DNA from: Chitinophagaceae bacterium LGM1
GTDB lineage: Bacteria; Bacteroidota; Bacteroidia; Chitinophagales; Chitinophagaceae
Assembly: GCA_018604165.1 (NCBI GenBank)
Contig: CP075895.1
Span: forward strand, 1,449,501-1,513,500
Length of the DNA: 64,000 nt
Reading direction: 5' to 3'
Below, one piece after another: positions 1 to 7,089 of the stretch. A program made the translations under genes and the position numbers. How positions within the stretch are numbered: position 1 is the first letter of the stretch; each line of letters starts with the position of its first letter. Under the pieces are notes generated by a model. It worked only from the letters and a program-made list of their open reading frames with translations, was not told the origin of the DNA and did no database searches.

Positions 1-607
1 CTTCAAAGTCTGATGCAGTATAGATGACAGGTGTTTTGCCATACAGTTTTTGAGCCAATACCTTAGCTCTTTTCTGTATGTCTTTTATATCATCTTTTAT
101 CAACTTAATAGATGTTTTTATGTCTTTTTCAAAATTGTCTTTTACAAGACCGAAGTACTGGAGTATAAAGAGTATCTGTGTCATAGAATAACCTATGCAT
201 GAGCGCGGCGGCATGCCAGCAGGTACCAATATGCAGTCTATTTTTTTCTTACGTGCTACTTCTGCCACCTTGCCACCAGATGTTATACAAACGATAGTAG
301 CTTTAGCTTTAAGTGCTTGCTGCATTGCAGCAGTGGTTTCTTCTGTGTTGCCCGAATAAGAGGATACTATTACGAGAGAGTTGGCACTAACAAAAGCAGG
401 CAATGAATAGTCTTTGTTAACGATAAACGGTACCTTCATTTTATCAAAAACATAGTTCTGCACGATAGAACCACCTATGCCGCTACCACCCAAACCAGTT
501 AGAACTACGTTGCTGAATGCTTTTTTTGCTGTAGCAAAACGATAACTTTGTCCTATTATCAGGGCTTCCTGTAGCTGTATGGGGAAATCAGCAATTAACT
601 GCTTCAT
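1..607 (-). CDS. Bifunctional phosphoglucose/phosphomannose isomerase, SIS domain (partial)
   Basis: The reading frame starts at an ATG at 607 and runs off the left edge, so about 202 N-terminal residues are visible and the C-terminal half is missing. A Gly-rich SIS motif (GLGGSGIGGS) lies near residues 39-48, and a sugar-phosphate-binding SSYSGNTEET lies further on. Both are typical of the small archaeal/Bacteroidota bifunctional PGI/PMI family, which interconverts glucose-6-P or mannose-6-P with fructose-6-P in the cytoplasm. It is divergent from yraN with only 17 bases between the two starts. The missing half would carry the catalytic Glu and His, so activity cannot be judged here. Confidence 0.85.
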   Translation of the reverse strand, partial: MKQLIADFPIQLQEALIIGQSYRFATAKKAFSNVVLTGLGGSGIGGSIVQNYVFDKMKVPFIVNKDYSLPAFVSANSLVIVSSYSGNTEETTAAMQQALKAKATIVCITSGGKVAEVARKKKIDCILVPAGMPPRSCIGYSMTQILFILQYFGLVKDNFEKDIKTSIKLIKDDIKDIQKRAKVLAQKLYGKTPVIYTASDFE

Positions 608-624
608 TGACTTTTTTTTTTTAG

Positions 625-981
625 ATGGGCAAACATAAGGAAACAGGCATAAAAGGCGAACATATTGCTGAAAACTTTTTGCTAAAAAAGGGTTATAAAG
701 TCTTGCATACCAACTGGCGCAGTGGTAAAAAAGAGGTAGATATTATAGCCGAAAACAACGGGGTAGTGGTGATAGTAGAGGTGAAAACACGCAGAAATTT
801 TGATTTCGGCTTTCCTGAAGAGGCAGTAACCCCTGTCAAGCAAACCCACTTGAAAGCAGCCGCAGAGGCTTTTTTTGATGAAAACAGACAATACAACGAT
901 GTGCGGTTCGATATTATTAGTATACTACTGAAAGGCAATACAATAGCTGAAATCAGGCATTTTGAGGATGCTTTTTATTAG
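625..981 (+). CDS. yraN: YraN family (UPF0102) endonuclease-like protein
   Basis: The product is 118 residues, the normal size for UPF0102. It has the nuclease-fold pattern with E-V-D near residues 37-39 and V-E-V-K-T-R near 51-56, the conserved acidic/Lys residues of the family. The motif E-H-I-A-E-N-F-L near the N-terminus is also typical. The biochemical role is not settled; the fold resembles Holliday-junction resolvases. The gene sits divergently beside the SIS isomerase with a T-rich spacer, and its stop is followed within 10 bases by the terminator of the convergent tRNA-Leu gene. Confidence 0.88.
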   Translation: MGKHKETGIKGEHIAENFLLKKGYKVLHTNWRSGKKEVDIIAENNGVVVIVEVKTRRNFDFGFPEEAVTPVKQTHLKAAAEAFFDENRQYNDVRFDIISILLKGNTIAEIRHFEDAFY

Positions 982-986
982 GGAAC

Positions 987-1018
987 AAAAAAACCCCTCT
1001 GATTATGCAGAGAGGTTT
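987..1018 (-). terminator. Terminator downstream of tRNA-Leu
   Basis: Read on the minus strand, a stem AAACC(T/C)CTCT pairs across a short loop and is followed by seven T. It lies directly after the tRNA-Leu 3' end. The stem may also serve the convergent yraN transcript, though there is no T run on that side. Confidence 0.8.
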
Positions 1019-1026
1019 ATAGTTCT

Positions 1027-1113
1027 TGGTGCCCAGGAATGGATTCGAACCATCACACCCTTGCGAGCGCTGCGACCTGAACACAGTGCGTCTACCAATT
1101 TCGCCACCTGGGC
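1027..1113 (-). tRNA. tRNA-Leu (anticodon CAG)
   Basis: On the minus strand the acceptor stem GCCCAGG (1113-1107) pairs with CCTGGGC (1037-1031). The D arm is typical of Leu, the anticodon stem CTGTG/CGCAG encloses loop TTCAGGT giving CAG, a long class II variable arm follows, and the T arm has TTCGAATC. Discriminator A is at 1030 and CCA is encoded at 1029-1027. This is unlike the other two tRNA genes in the window, whose 3' ends do not encode CCA. Confidence 0.95.
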
Positions 1114-1135
1114 ATTTTTTAAGAACTTAGGGCTG

Positions 1136-1143
1136 CAAATATA
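1136..1143 (-). promoter_or_regulatory. Promoter -7 box TATATTTG for tRNA-Leu
   Basis: This is a perfect match to the Bacteroidota -7 element TAnnTTTG on the minus strand, ending 22 bases before the tRNA-Leu 5' end. The following GC matches the extended TAnnTTTGC form seen at other promoters here. Confidence 0.55.
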
Positions 1144-1174
1144 GCCCAGTTTTACTTACAAACAAATCTCTTTT

Positions 1175-2104
1175 TCAGGCTGTCATCAGGCTGCAACCAC
1201 GCAATGCCGCATAGTCTGTTCTGCCCAGCACTTTGAAACTTCCGTCAGGGTAGACAGTACCGATATCATCAGTTGCAATAAAACAACAAGAGTTAATGTT
1301 TGCCTGATCAATAATATTCAGACAGCCTGTGCCTGAAGAATTTACTTCAAAGGGATCGTTCAAATCTCTTATCAATACACGCATTGTTTTAGAAGGTGAA
1401 AATAGCCCCTCTTTTACAGCATATGCTTGCGATAGTAATTCGGTCATACCATATTCAGCATGAACTTCATTTATTTTCCACCTTTCTTTCAAAAAGCTAT
1501 GCACTTGTTCTCTTGTCCATTCATCTCTACGCCCCTTCATGCCTCCGGTCTCCATTACTATAGTGTTATGTAAGTGCAAAGGATAGGCAGAAGCAAAGTC
1601 AAGTAGCGCAAACGTGACTCCCAACAATATTGTCTTTTGTTTATTTGTTTCCAGCTGCTGAATCGTCAATGCAAGTTGTTCCCATTCGTTGAGGTAAAAC
1701 CCATTTGCCTTGTGTTTGCTTTTGGACATGAGTGTCTTCGCCATATACACCAGAGAGGCGTTTGATCGCTCGAGATAAGAGGGTAGAAGAGCTAAGATGG
1801 TATAGTTTTCAGTTGCTCCGTAATGGTATTCAAACCCCGCAATTAAGTTTGTTTCGTACAATAATTTATCTGTAATGAAGTGTTTGCTTGTGTTCTCTCC
1901 AGTTGTCCCGCTACTCTCAAATACTAACTGTACTTCTTCTTGTCCGGTTATAACTTTGTGTGTTTTAAAAAAAGAAATAGGTAAAAATGGTATATCCGCT
2001 ACAATGCAGACATTTGACGGATTTCTGTTAATCCTGTCACAGTAAGCCTTGTAAATATTATTATTAGTATATTGGTGTACGAAAACCTCTAGCACCCTTT
2101 CCAT
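1175..2104 (-). CDS. LuxE-like acyl-protein synthetase / PaaK-type adenylating enzyme
   Basis: I place the start at the ATG at 2104 (309 residues); an in-frame TTG at 2128 would add eight. The protein has the phosphate-binding loop SSGTTG (residues 64-69 from the ATG) and the YGMTE adenylate motif (218-222), so it belongs to the ANL superfamily, LuxE branch. Family members activate a carboxylate with ATP and transfer the acyl group to an enzyme cysteine. In LuxE that cysteine lies a few residues from the C-terminus, and here a Cys is the sixth residue from the end (RGCSLMTA). No luciferase or fatty-acid reductase gene is nearby, so the substrate is unknown. Confidence 0.8.
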   Translation of the reverse strand: MERVLEVFVHQYTNNNIYKAYCDRINRNPSNVCIVADIPFLPISFFKTHKVITGQEEVQLVFESSGTTGENTSKHFITDKLLYETNLIAGFEYHYGATENYTILALLPSYLERSNASLVYMAKTLMSKSKHKANGFYLNEWEQLALTIQQLETNKQKTILLGVTFALLDFASAYPLHLHNTIVMETGGMKGRRDEWTREQVHSFLKERWKINEVHAEYGMTELLSQAYAVKEGLFSPSKTMRVLIRDLNDPFEVNSSGTGCLNIIDQANINSCCFIATDDIGTVYPDGSFKVLGRTDYAALRGCSLMTA

Positions 2105-2169
2105 GAAAGAAAAAGATTTAGCTTGCAAAGTACGGGCAATTTATGCTCTTTTTGTACGAGCGTTTTAAT

Positions 2170-2177
2170 TAACTTTG
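2170..2177 (+). promoter_or_regulatory. Promoter -7 box TAACTTTG, almost on the start codon
   Basis: This is a perfect TAnnTTTG match only 6 bases before the ATG at 2184. A TTTG lies at 2151-2154 as a possible -33 element, with a spacing slightly shorter than usual. If used, the transcript would be leaderless or nearly so. Confidence 0.45.
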
Positions 2178-2183
2178 AATAGT

Positions 2184-2654
2184 ATGAATAATAAGAGTGT
2201 TTATATAATAGCTGTAGCCTTAATAACTGTATCCTGCAACAAGAAGGTAAATCGCGATCCTGTTCCATCAATCTTATACAATGGTATCTCGCCAAGGACA
2301 GTTACAAATGGCTTTGTTGGTGATACTGTGACAATAAAATTTGTAGTTAATGACGGTGATGCAGATTTGGGAAATGGTGTTGATGCTACTAACCACGATA
2401 TTTTTGTAAAGGATAGCAGAAGTTCTACCGGAGAGGAGCAGAAATTTTATTTTCCCAACATACCCAAAGATGCTGTTTTAGAAAATAAAAGTATGCAGGT
2501 TTATACATCACTTAATTTAGATGCTCCGCAATATTTTGTCTTACGTCCTGACAGGCCTAACGGTGATACCCTTACTTTTGAGATATATGTAAAAGACAGA
2601 GCAGGTAATAAAAGTAATATTATTACTACCGAGCCGATATATATACAGCCTTAG
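2184..2654 (+). CDS. Hypothetical lipoprotein
   Basis: The ATG at 2184 gives 156 residues; a TTG at 2175 is an unlikely start. A signal peptide ends in a lipobox (ALITVSC) with Cys near residue 18, so the mature protein should be a lipid-anchored envelope protein. The remainder looks like one beta-rich domain with an acidic stretch (VVNDGDADLGNG) and a segment (FEIYVKDRAGNKS) reminiscent of Ig-like or cadherin-like modules. I do not recognise a named family. The gene is divergent from the LuxE-like gene. A weak 8-bp hairpin at 2679-2696 without a T run follows the stop. Confidence 0.75.
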   Translation: MNNKSVYIIAVALITVSCNKKVNRDPVPSILYNGISPRTVTNGFVGDTVTIKFVVNDGDADLGNGVDATNHDIFVKDSRSSTGEEQKFYFPNIPKDAVLENKSMQVYTSLNLDAPQYFVLRPDRPNGDTLTFEIYVKDRAGNKSNIITTEPIYIQP

Positions 2655-2767
2655 TGTTTTAGGAGTTTATTGGCATCGGTTTCATTTCAATGAAACAATG
2701 CAATTTCCTTAAAAAAGCATATTTTGTACGCTGTCAGTATTATTTATTATAGCAATCCGATACTTTA

Positions 2768-3889
2768 ATGGGAGTAACAATACAGCCGTGTAATACCATC
2801 AACGATTTAAAGAAGTTTGTACAATTTCCCTACGACTTATATAGTGGTAATGCTTATTGGGTACCCCCATTAAAAGCAGATGAATTGAAAGCACTTCAGT
2901 CTGCTACTAACCCTGCTTTTCTGGATTGTGAAGCACAGTTTTGGTTGGCTATTAAAGACGGTAAAGTAGCTGGTAGGGTAGCTGCCATCATCAATAAACC
3001 CTATAATACTAAAACAGGCGAGGCCATGTGCAGGGTGAGCCGTATTGAGTTTATTGATGATAAAGAAGTGAGTAAAGCACTGTTAGATACCGCAGAGGCA
3101 TGGGCTAAGAAAAGAGGTATGACAGGCATACACGGGCCACTTGGTTTTACTAATCTTGACCATCAGGCAATACTCATTGAGGGTTTCGACCATCTGCCAT
3201 CTATAGCATCAGAATATCATTTGCCATATTACAAGTCGCATCTTGAAGCGGCTGGGTACAGTAAAGAAATGGACTGGGTTGAATTCAGGCTGAAGTTGGA
3301 AAAAGAAATACCCGAAAAAGCACTGAAGCTGAATGATATGATTCAGAAACGCTACAGCCTTAAAGTGCTTCATTTTAATACAAAAACCGACATGAAAGCA
3401 CATGCGTCACGCGTGTTGAAGCTGTTGAATACTGCATTCGGAGAGCTGTTCAGCTTTGCGGCTATGAGCGAGGATTTGCAAAGGTTCTACATTGATAAGT
3501 ATTTCAATATCCTGAATCCTGAATTTGTAAAGCTGATAGAAGATAAAGATGAAAACCTGATTGGTTTTATCATCAGCCTGCCATCACTTAGCGAGGCTAT
3601 GCAGAAGGCAAAGGGCAAGTTGTTTCCATTTGGCTGGTATCATATTTCTAACGCGTTGAAAAAACCTAAAGTGGTTGATTTATTGTTGACGGGTATTCAC
3701 CCCGATTGGCAAGCACAAGGTGTAAGTGCTATACTGATAACCGAGTTGCAGAAAGTAATGCAGCGTTATGGTGTAGAGTATGTTGAAACGACGGGTATGA
3801 TAGAAACAAATGAAAAAGCCATCAACCACTGGAAGAACTACGACCATATACAGCATAAGCGCAAACGCTGTTTCAGAAAGATGTTTTAA
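2768..3889 (+). CDS. GNAT-superfamily N-acetyltransferase-like protein
   Basis: A 373-residue cytoplasmic protein. Residues 1-170 and 230-365 each look like GNAT modules: the second has the acetyl-CoA pocket pattern LLTGIHPDWQAQGVSAIL followed by an alpha helix and a YVETTGMIETNEKAI segment, where beta5/alpha4 of the fold is expected. The N-terminal half has a WVPPLKADE motif common to Bacteroidota members often labelled GTP cyclohydrolase, a label the sequence does not support. The acceptor substrate is unknown. A strong terminator follows immediately. Confidence 0.72.
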   Translation: MGVTIQPCNTINDLKKFVQFPYDLYSGNAYWVPPLKADELKALQSATNPAFLDCEAQFWLAIKDGKVAGRVAAIINKPYNTKTGEAMCRVSRIEFIDDKEVSKALLDTAEAWAKKRGMTGIHGPLGFTNLDHQAILIEGFDHLPSIASEYHLPYYKSHLEAAGYSKEMDWVEFRLKLEKEIPEKALKLNDMIQKRYSLKVLHFNTKTDMKAHASRVLKLLNTAFGELFSFAAMSEDLQRFYIDKYFNILNPEFVKLIEDKDENLIGFIISLPSLSEAMQKAKGKLFPFGWYHISNALKKPKVVDLLLTGIHPDWQAQGVSAILITELQKVMQRYGVEYVETTGMIETNEKAINHWKNYDHIQHKRKRCFRKMF

Positions 3890-3896
3890 ATAACAG

Positions 3897-3924
3897 AAAA
3901 GCGGTGTGGAAACACCGCTTTTTT
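3897..3924 (+). terminator. Bidirectional terminator between the GNAT gene and hsp20
   Basis: The perfect stem AAAAGCGGTGT/ACACCGCTTTT with loop GGAA is followed by T6 on the plus strand and by a T-rich stretch on the minus strand. It sits between two convergent genes and probably serves both. Confidence 0.88.
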
Positions 3925-3948
3925 ACGCTATCATCTATCTGTCTATTA

Positions 3949-4374
3949 TCATGCTACTGATATATCCTTGCTTGTTTTTTCTGTCGTTTCTTTTTTGGGC
4001 AGGGTGATGTTCAGTATGCCATCATTGTACTTTGCATTGATGCCATCTGTATTGATGCCATCATTCAGTGTGAAACTGCGTTTGAAAGAACGGAAGCGAT
4101 ATTCGTTCCTCAACCATTTGCCCTCAGTTGCTTTGTTTTCTTCTTTCTGTTCGAAAGAGATTTTCAAGATATTTTCATCCAGGCTTATTTTGAAATCTTC
4201 TTTTGTAAGCCCCGGAGCTACCACATGCAGTTCATATGCATTGTCTGTTTCTTTAATGTTGACTGGGGCAGTTGTGTTGCTCCAATTGTCGTCATAAAAA
4301 AACTTGTTCATGTCTTCAAGAATGCCACCAAATGAACGTGGAACCATGCCGTAACCTTTTTTGTAATTGTACAT
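3949..4374 (-). CDS. Small heat-shock protein Hsp20/alpha-crystallin
   Basis: The product is 141 residues, a normal size for bacterial sHsps. The alpha-crystallin domain spans about residues 36-128, with the closing signature GILNITLPKK and a beta strand LHVVAPGLTKEDF. The protein is an ATP-independent holdase that forms oligomers and keeps unfolding proteins soluble in the cytoplasm. It is transcribed alone, with a 394-base gap upstream that contains a TGACA-N3-TGTCA palindrome about 110 bases before the start, a candidate operator. Confidence 0.93.
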   Translation of the reverse strand: MYNYKKGYGMVPRSFGGILEDMNKFFYDDNWSNTTAPVNIKETDNAYELHVVAPGLTKEDFKISLDENILKISFEQKEENKATEGKWLRNEYRFRSFKRSFTLNDGINTDGINAKYNDGILNITLPKKETTEKTSKDISVA

Positions 4375-4483
4375 AACGTATTCGCTTTTAGTTGTTTTTT
4401 GAATAATTGTTTACATTAGTGTACATTCAAACTACATACCAACACATTTTTTAAGACAAAAGGACAGCTTTAAAATTAAATAA

Positions 4484-4615
4484 ATGACATTTTGTCAAAA
4501 TAAAGCTGATTTTATGGCAAGATGCTGCAAAAATGTAAGGAAAGAAGATAGCTATTCTATTAATGAGGTGGTGATAGTTAGTTGTTTGCGACACAACAGA
4601 TTAGTGAAAAAATAA
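4484..4615 (+). CDS. Possible 43-residue ORF upstream of an orphan terminator
   Basis: An ATG-started frame of 43 codons reads MTFCQNKADFMARCC and so on, with four cysteines and a basic end (RHNRLVKK). It is the only plus-strand frame between the GNAT gene and the orphan terminator at 4680. There is no signal peptide, no recognisable family and only AT-rich sequence upstream, so it may be chance. Confidence 0.18.
   Translation: MTFCQNKADFMARCCKNVRKEDSYSINEVVIVSCLRHNRLVKK
4485..4497. promoter_or_regulatory. Palindrome TGACA-TTT-TGTCA upstream of hsp20
   Basis: A perfect 5-bp inverted repeat with a 3-base centre lies about 110 bases upstream of the hsp20 start. It is a candidate operator; no regulator is known from this window. 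Confidence 0.3.
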
Positions 4616-4650
4616 TTTTCATTTACCAAACCTTTTTCAGATATTTGTTA

Positions 4651-4715
4651 TGCTTACGATGGGTTAGTAAGTACAGTCCAATCCCGATGTATATCCTACA
4701 TCGGGATTCTTTTTT
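4651..4715 (+). ncRNA. Candidate small RNA ending in an orphan terminator
   Basis: A 7-of-8 match to TAnnTTTG (GATATTTG, 4640-4647) lies about 40 bases before a 12-bp perfect stem with strong terminator features. A transcript starting near 4651 and ending near 4715 would be about 65 nt. No coding frame fits. It does not resemble 6S, SRP or tmRNA. The 5' end is an inference from the promoter match. Confidence 0.3.
4680..4715 (+). terminator. Strong orphan terminator on the plus strand
   Basis: The stem AATCCCGATGTA/TACATCGGGATT (12 bp, loop TATCC) is followed by CTTTTTT on the plus strand. The minus-strand side has no T run. The nearest upstream plus-strand gene (2768-3889) already has its own terminator. 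Confidence 0.8.
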
Positions 4716-4768
4716 GTACTTCGTATTGAATTAATAGGTAATTGTATACCTCGTATGCTAAAGAGCCC

Positions 4769-5647
4769 TTATGCGTGAGTTGTTTTCTTCTTTAGGTAAT
4801 CGTCCACATTACTAAACATAAACTCCGGGTATTCGCTACTGAATTTCAACGTTACAAAGCCACCCAATAATGGTCTTGCTGCAGGTTGATTTAATTCAGT
4901 AGTACTCATTGGTATCAAATCATATTCCGCATCGGGGAAATATTTTAATACACGCATGGCAAGCTCAACACGGTTCAGGTAGTCGGTACTACCTATATGG
5001 TAAATGCCTTTTTTATTATCACGTAGCAATACATACATAGCACGGGCTATATCCCATGCATTGGCAGGAGATGCGTATTGGTCGTAAGGCAGTTTAAGCG
5101 TTAGCTTTTGTTTGTTTATACATTGTTCTATAATACGTGCTATAAAATTCTTGCCACGTACCTCATCGCCATATACATTCGTTATGCGTAATACAAGCGT
5201 ATTGTCTATTTCTTTCAATGATAGTTGTTCTGCTTCCAGTTTATGGCGTGCATATACACTTAACGGGTTTACTGCTGCATCTTCTGTGTAGGGGCCATTC
5301 TTACCGTCAAAGACATAGTCGGTAGATATATATACAAAGCGTGCGTTGCAGTCTTTAGCTAATGTAATCAGGTTGATAGTACTTTGTACAGTTTGCTGGT
5401 AGCTTTGTTCAGGGTGTAGCTCGCAGTTGTCAACATGTGTCATGGCGCCACAATGCACAATCACATCTGGGTTGAATGCCTTCACATCAAAGTTATTGGT
5501 ATCATTCGGTTCAAGCGTATTGTAATAAACTGTACCTGGTGACTGAAACGAGAAGTAAGAACCAGCTACTTTCCATCCCTGTTCTGCAAAATGCTGCATA
5601 CAGTTACCGCCTACTAGACCCGATGCGCCTGCTATAAAAACTTTCAT
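4769..5647 (-). CDS. RmlD-like NAD(P)-dependent sugar nucleotide reductase (SDR)
   Basis: I start at the ATG at 5647 (292 residues); upstream in-frame sequence lies inside a terminator and is not coding. The Rossmann loop is GASGLVGG (7-14), the catalytic Ser/Thr-Asp strand is STDYVFDG (108-115) and the YxxxK pair is Tyr132/Lys136. The arrangement matches the dTDP-4-dehydrorhamnose reductase family, which makes deoxysugars for surface polysaccharide. No other rhamnose-pathway gene is near, so the substrate is open. A TAnnTTTA box lies just upstream, beyond the terminator of the preceding gene. Confidence 0.8.
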   Translation of the reverse strand: MKVFIAGASGLVGGNCMQHFAEQGWKVAGSYFSFQSPGTVYYNTLEPNDTNNFDVKAFNPDVIVHCGAMTHVDNCELHPEQSYQQTVQSTINLITLAKDCNARFVYISTDYVFDGKNGPYTEDAAVNPLSVYARHKLEAEQLSLKEIDNTLVLRITNVYGDEVRGKNFIARIIEQCINKQKLTLKLPYDQYASPANAWDIARAMYVLLRDNKKGIYHIGSTDYLNRVELAMRVLKYFPDAEYDLIPMSTTELNQPAARPLLGGFVTLKFSSEYPEFMFSNVDDYLKKKTTHA

Positions 5648-5668
5648 TATAAGTATATATGACTTTGT

Positions 5669-5707
5669 AAAAATAACTAAGCCATTCTGATATACAGAAT
5701 GGCTTAG
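5669..5707 (-). terminator. Terminator of the alpha-oxoamine synthase gene
   Basis: The 13-bp perfect stem CTAAGCCATTCTG/CAGAATGGCTTAG is followed on the minus strand by TTATTTTTA. It separates the synthase from the downstream reductase, so the two are probably separate transcripts. Confidence 0.85.
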
Positions 5708-5725
5708 CAATATTATATGATAAAA

Positions 5726-6985
5726 TTATACAGCAGCAATAGCCGATTTAATATCAGGCATTTCTTGCGGGTATGCTTTGTTTACAATTTTATCGCGCAA
5801 TTCGCTAAATGCGTTAAGTGTCTGGTCAATATCTTCATCTGTATGCGCAGCAGTTGGTATCAGGCGCAATATGATTTGCCCTTTAGGTATTACAGGGTAC
5901 ACCACTACCGAACAGAATATATTGTAGTTCTCGCGCATGTCAAAAATCAACTGTGTAGCATCAAACAAGCCACCATGCATCAGTACGGGCGTAACGGGTG
6001 TGTTAGTAGTACCAATGTCAAAGCCACGTTCGCGCAAGCCATTTTGCAGACGATTTACATTATGCCAAAGTTTGGCTTTCAATTCGGGCATGCTACGCAG
6101 CATGTCAAGGCGTTTTTGGTTGCCTACCACTATTGCCATAGGCAGTGACTTGGCAAATACCTGAGAGCGCATATTGTAGCGCAAGAATTTAAGTACTTGT
6201 TTATCGGCAGCAAGGAAGCCGCCAATGCTTGCCATAGACTTAGCAAAGGTAGAGAAGTAGATGTCTATGCCTTCTGTACATCCTTGCTCTTCGCCTATAC
6301 CTGCCCCTGTTTTTCCCATCGTGCCGAAGCCATGCGCATCGTCAACAAACAAGCGAAATTCATATTTGCTTTTCAGTGCTACTATTTCTTTAATGCGACC
6401 CTGGTTGCCACTCATGCCAAATACACCTTCCGTTATTACCAATATACCGCCACCAGTTTGTGCTGCCATATCAGTAGCACGTTGCAGTTGCTTTTCGCAA
6501 TCATCTACATCATTATGCTTGAAAACATAGCGATGACCGGGGTGCATACGCAAACCGTCAATAATACAAGCATGAGATTCAGCATCATACACTATCACAT
6601 CACGGCGGCTGCAAAGGCTGTCAATAGCCGATACCATGCCCTGATAACCGAAGTTAAACAGCATAGCATCTTCCGTACCTACAAATTCTGCCAAGTCTTT
6701 TTCCAGTTTCTCGTGGTTGTTAGAGTTGCCACTCATCATACGCGCACCCATAGGGTATGCTAAGCCATATTGCTCGGCTGCATCTTTATCAGCTTTGCGC
6801 ACTTCCGGGTGGTTAGCTAATCCCAGATAGTTGTTCAAACTCCATACTATCTTTTCTTTACCGTTGAATTTCATACGGTTGCCTATCTCTCCTTCCAACT
6901 TAGGGAATGCGAAATATCCCGGTGCTTGTTCTGCATAATCGCCGATAGGTCCTAACCTTTTCTCAAACTTGGCAAATAAATCCAT
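5726..6985 (-). CDS. Alpha-oxoamine synthase (serine palmitoyltransferase / cysteate acyltransferase type)
   Basis: A 419-residue fold-type I PLP enzyme. The aldimine lysine is Lys249 in STFAKSMASIGGF, the pyridine-ring aspartate region is DDAHGFG (215-221), and His138 stacks on the cofactor. Family members condense an acyl thioester with an amino acid and lose CO2. The closest Bacteroidota group is usually called serine palmitoyltransferase (sphinganine synthesis), but related enzymes use cysteate to make sulfonolipids in gliding relatives, and KBL/AONS are more distant options. The gene stands alone with its own terminator. Substrate choice cannot be read from the sequence. Confidence 0.8.
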   Translation of the reverse strand: MDLFAKFEKRLGPIGDYAEQAPGYFAFPKLEGEIGNRMKFNGKEKIVWSLNNYLGLANHPEVRKADKDAAEQYGLAYPMGARMMSGNSNNHEKLEKDLAEFVGTEDAMLFNFGYQGMVSAIDSLCSRRDVIVYDAESHACIIDGLRMHPGHRYVFKHNDVDDCEKQLQRATDMAAQTGGGILVITEGVFGMSGNQGRIKEIVALKSKYEFRLFVDDAHGFGTMGKTGAGIGEEQGCTEGIDIYFSTFAKSMASIGGFLAADKQVLKFLRYNMRSQVFAKSLPMAIVVGNQKRLDMLRSMPELKAKLWHNVNRLQNGLRERGFDIGTTNTPVTPVLMHGGLFDATQLIFDMRENYNIFCSVVVYPVIPKGQIILRLIPTAAHTDEDIDQTLNAFSELRDKIVNKAYPQEMPDIKSAIAAV

Positions 6986-7089
6986 ATATATCTACTATGT
7001 GTTTTATGAATAATCGGCAAAATTAATAAAATATTACGCTAAACATAAGCTGATATTGTCCATTTTTGTAGCCGTTTTAACCTTGTATT

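Larger units (their letters stand above)
4375..4768. other. 394-base intergenic region upstream of hsp20
   Basis: This AT-rich gap between two minus-strand genes holds the hsp20 promoter region, a palindrome at 4485-4497, a weak 43-codon plus-strand frame (4484-4615), a near-consensus -7 box GATATTTG (4640-4647) and a strong plus-strand terminator (4680-4715) that has no obvious gene to serve. Confidence 0.6.

Noticed and set aside
4525-4545. TGGCA...TGC sequence resembling a sigma-54 promoter near hsp20
   Set aside because: The spacing between the GG and GC elements is one base short of the strict sigma-54 requirement, and no activator or sigma-54 gene is in sight.
6197-6763. 188-codon plus-strand frame opposite the alpha-oxoamine synthase
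   Set aside because: It lies wholly inside the well-supported PLP enzyme gene and its translation has no recognisable domain.
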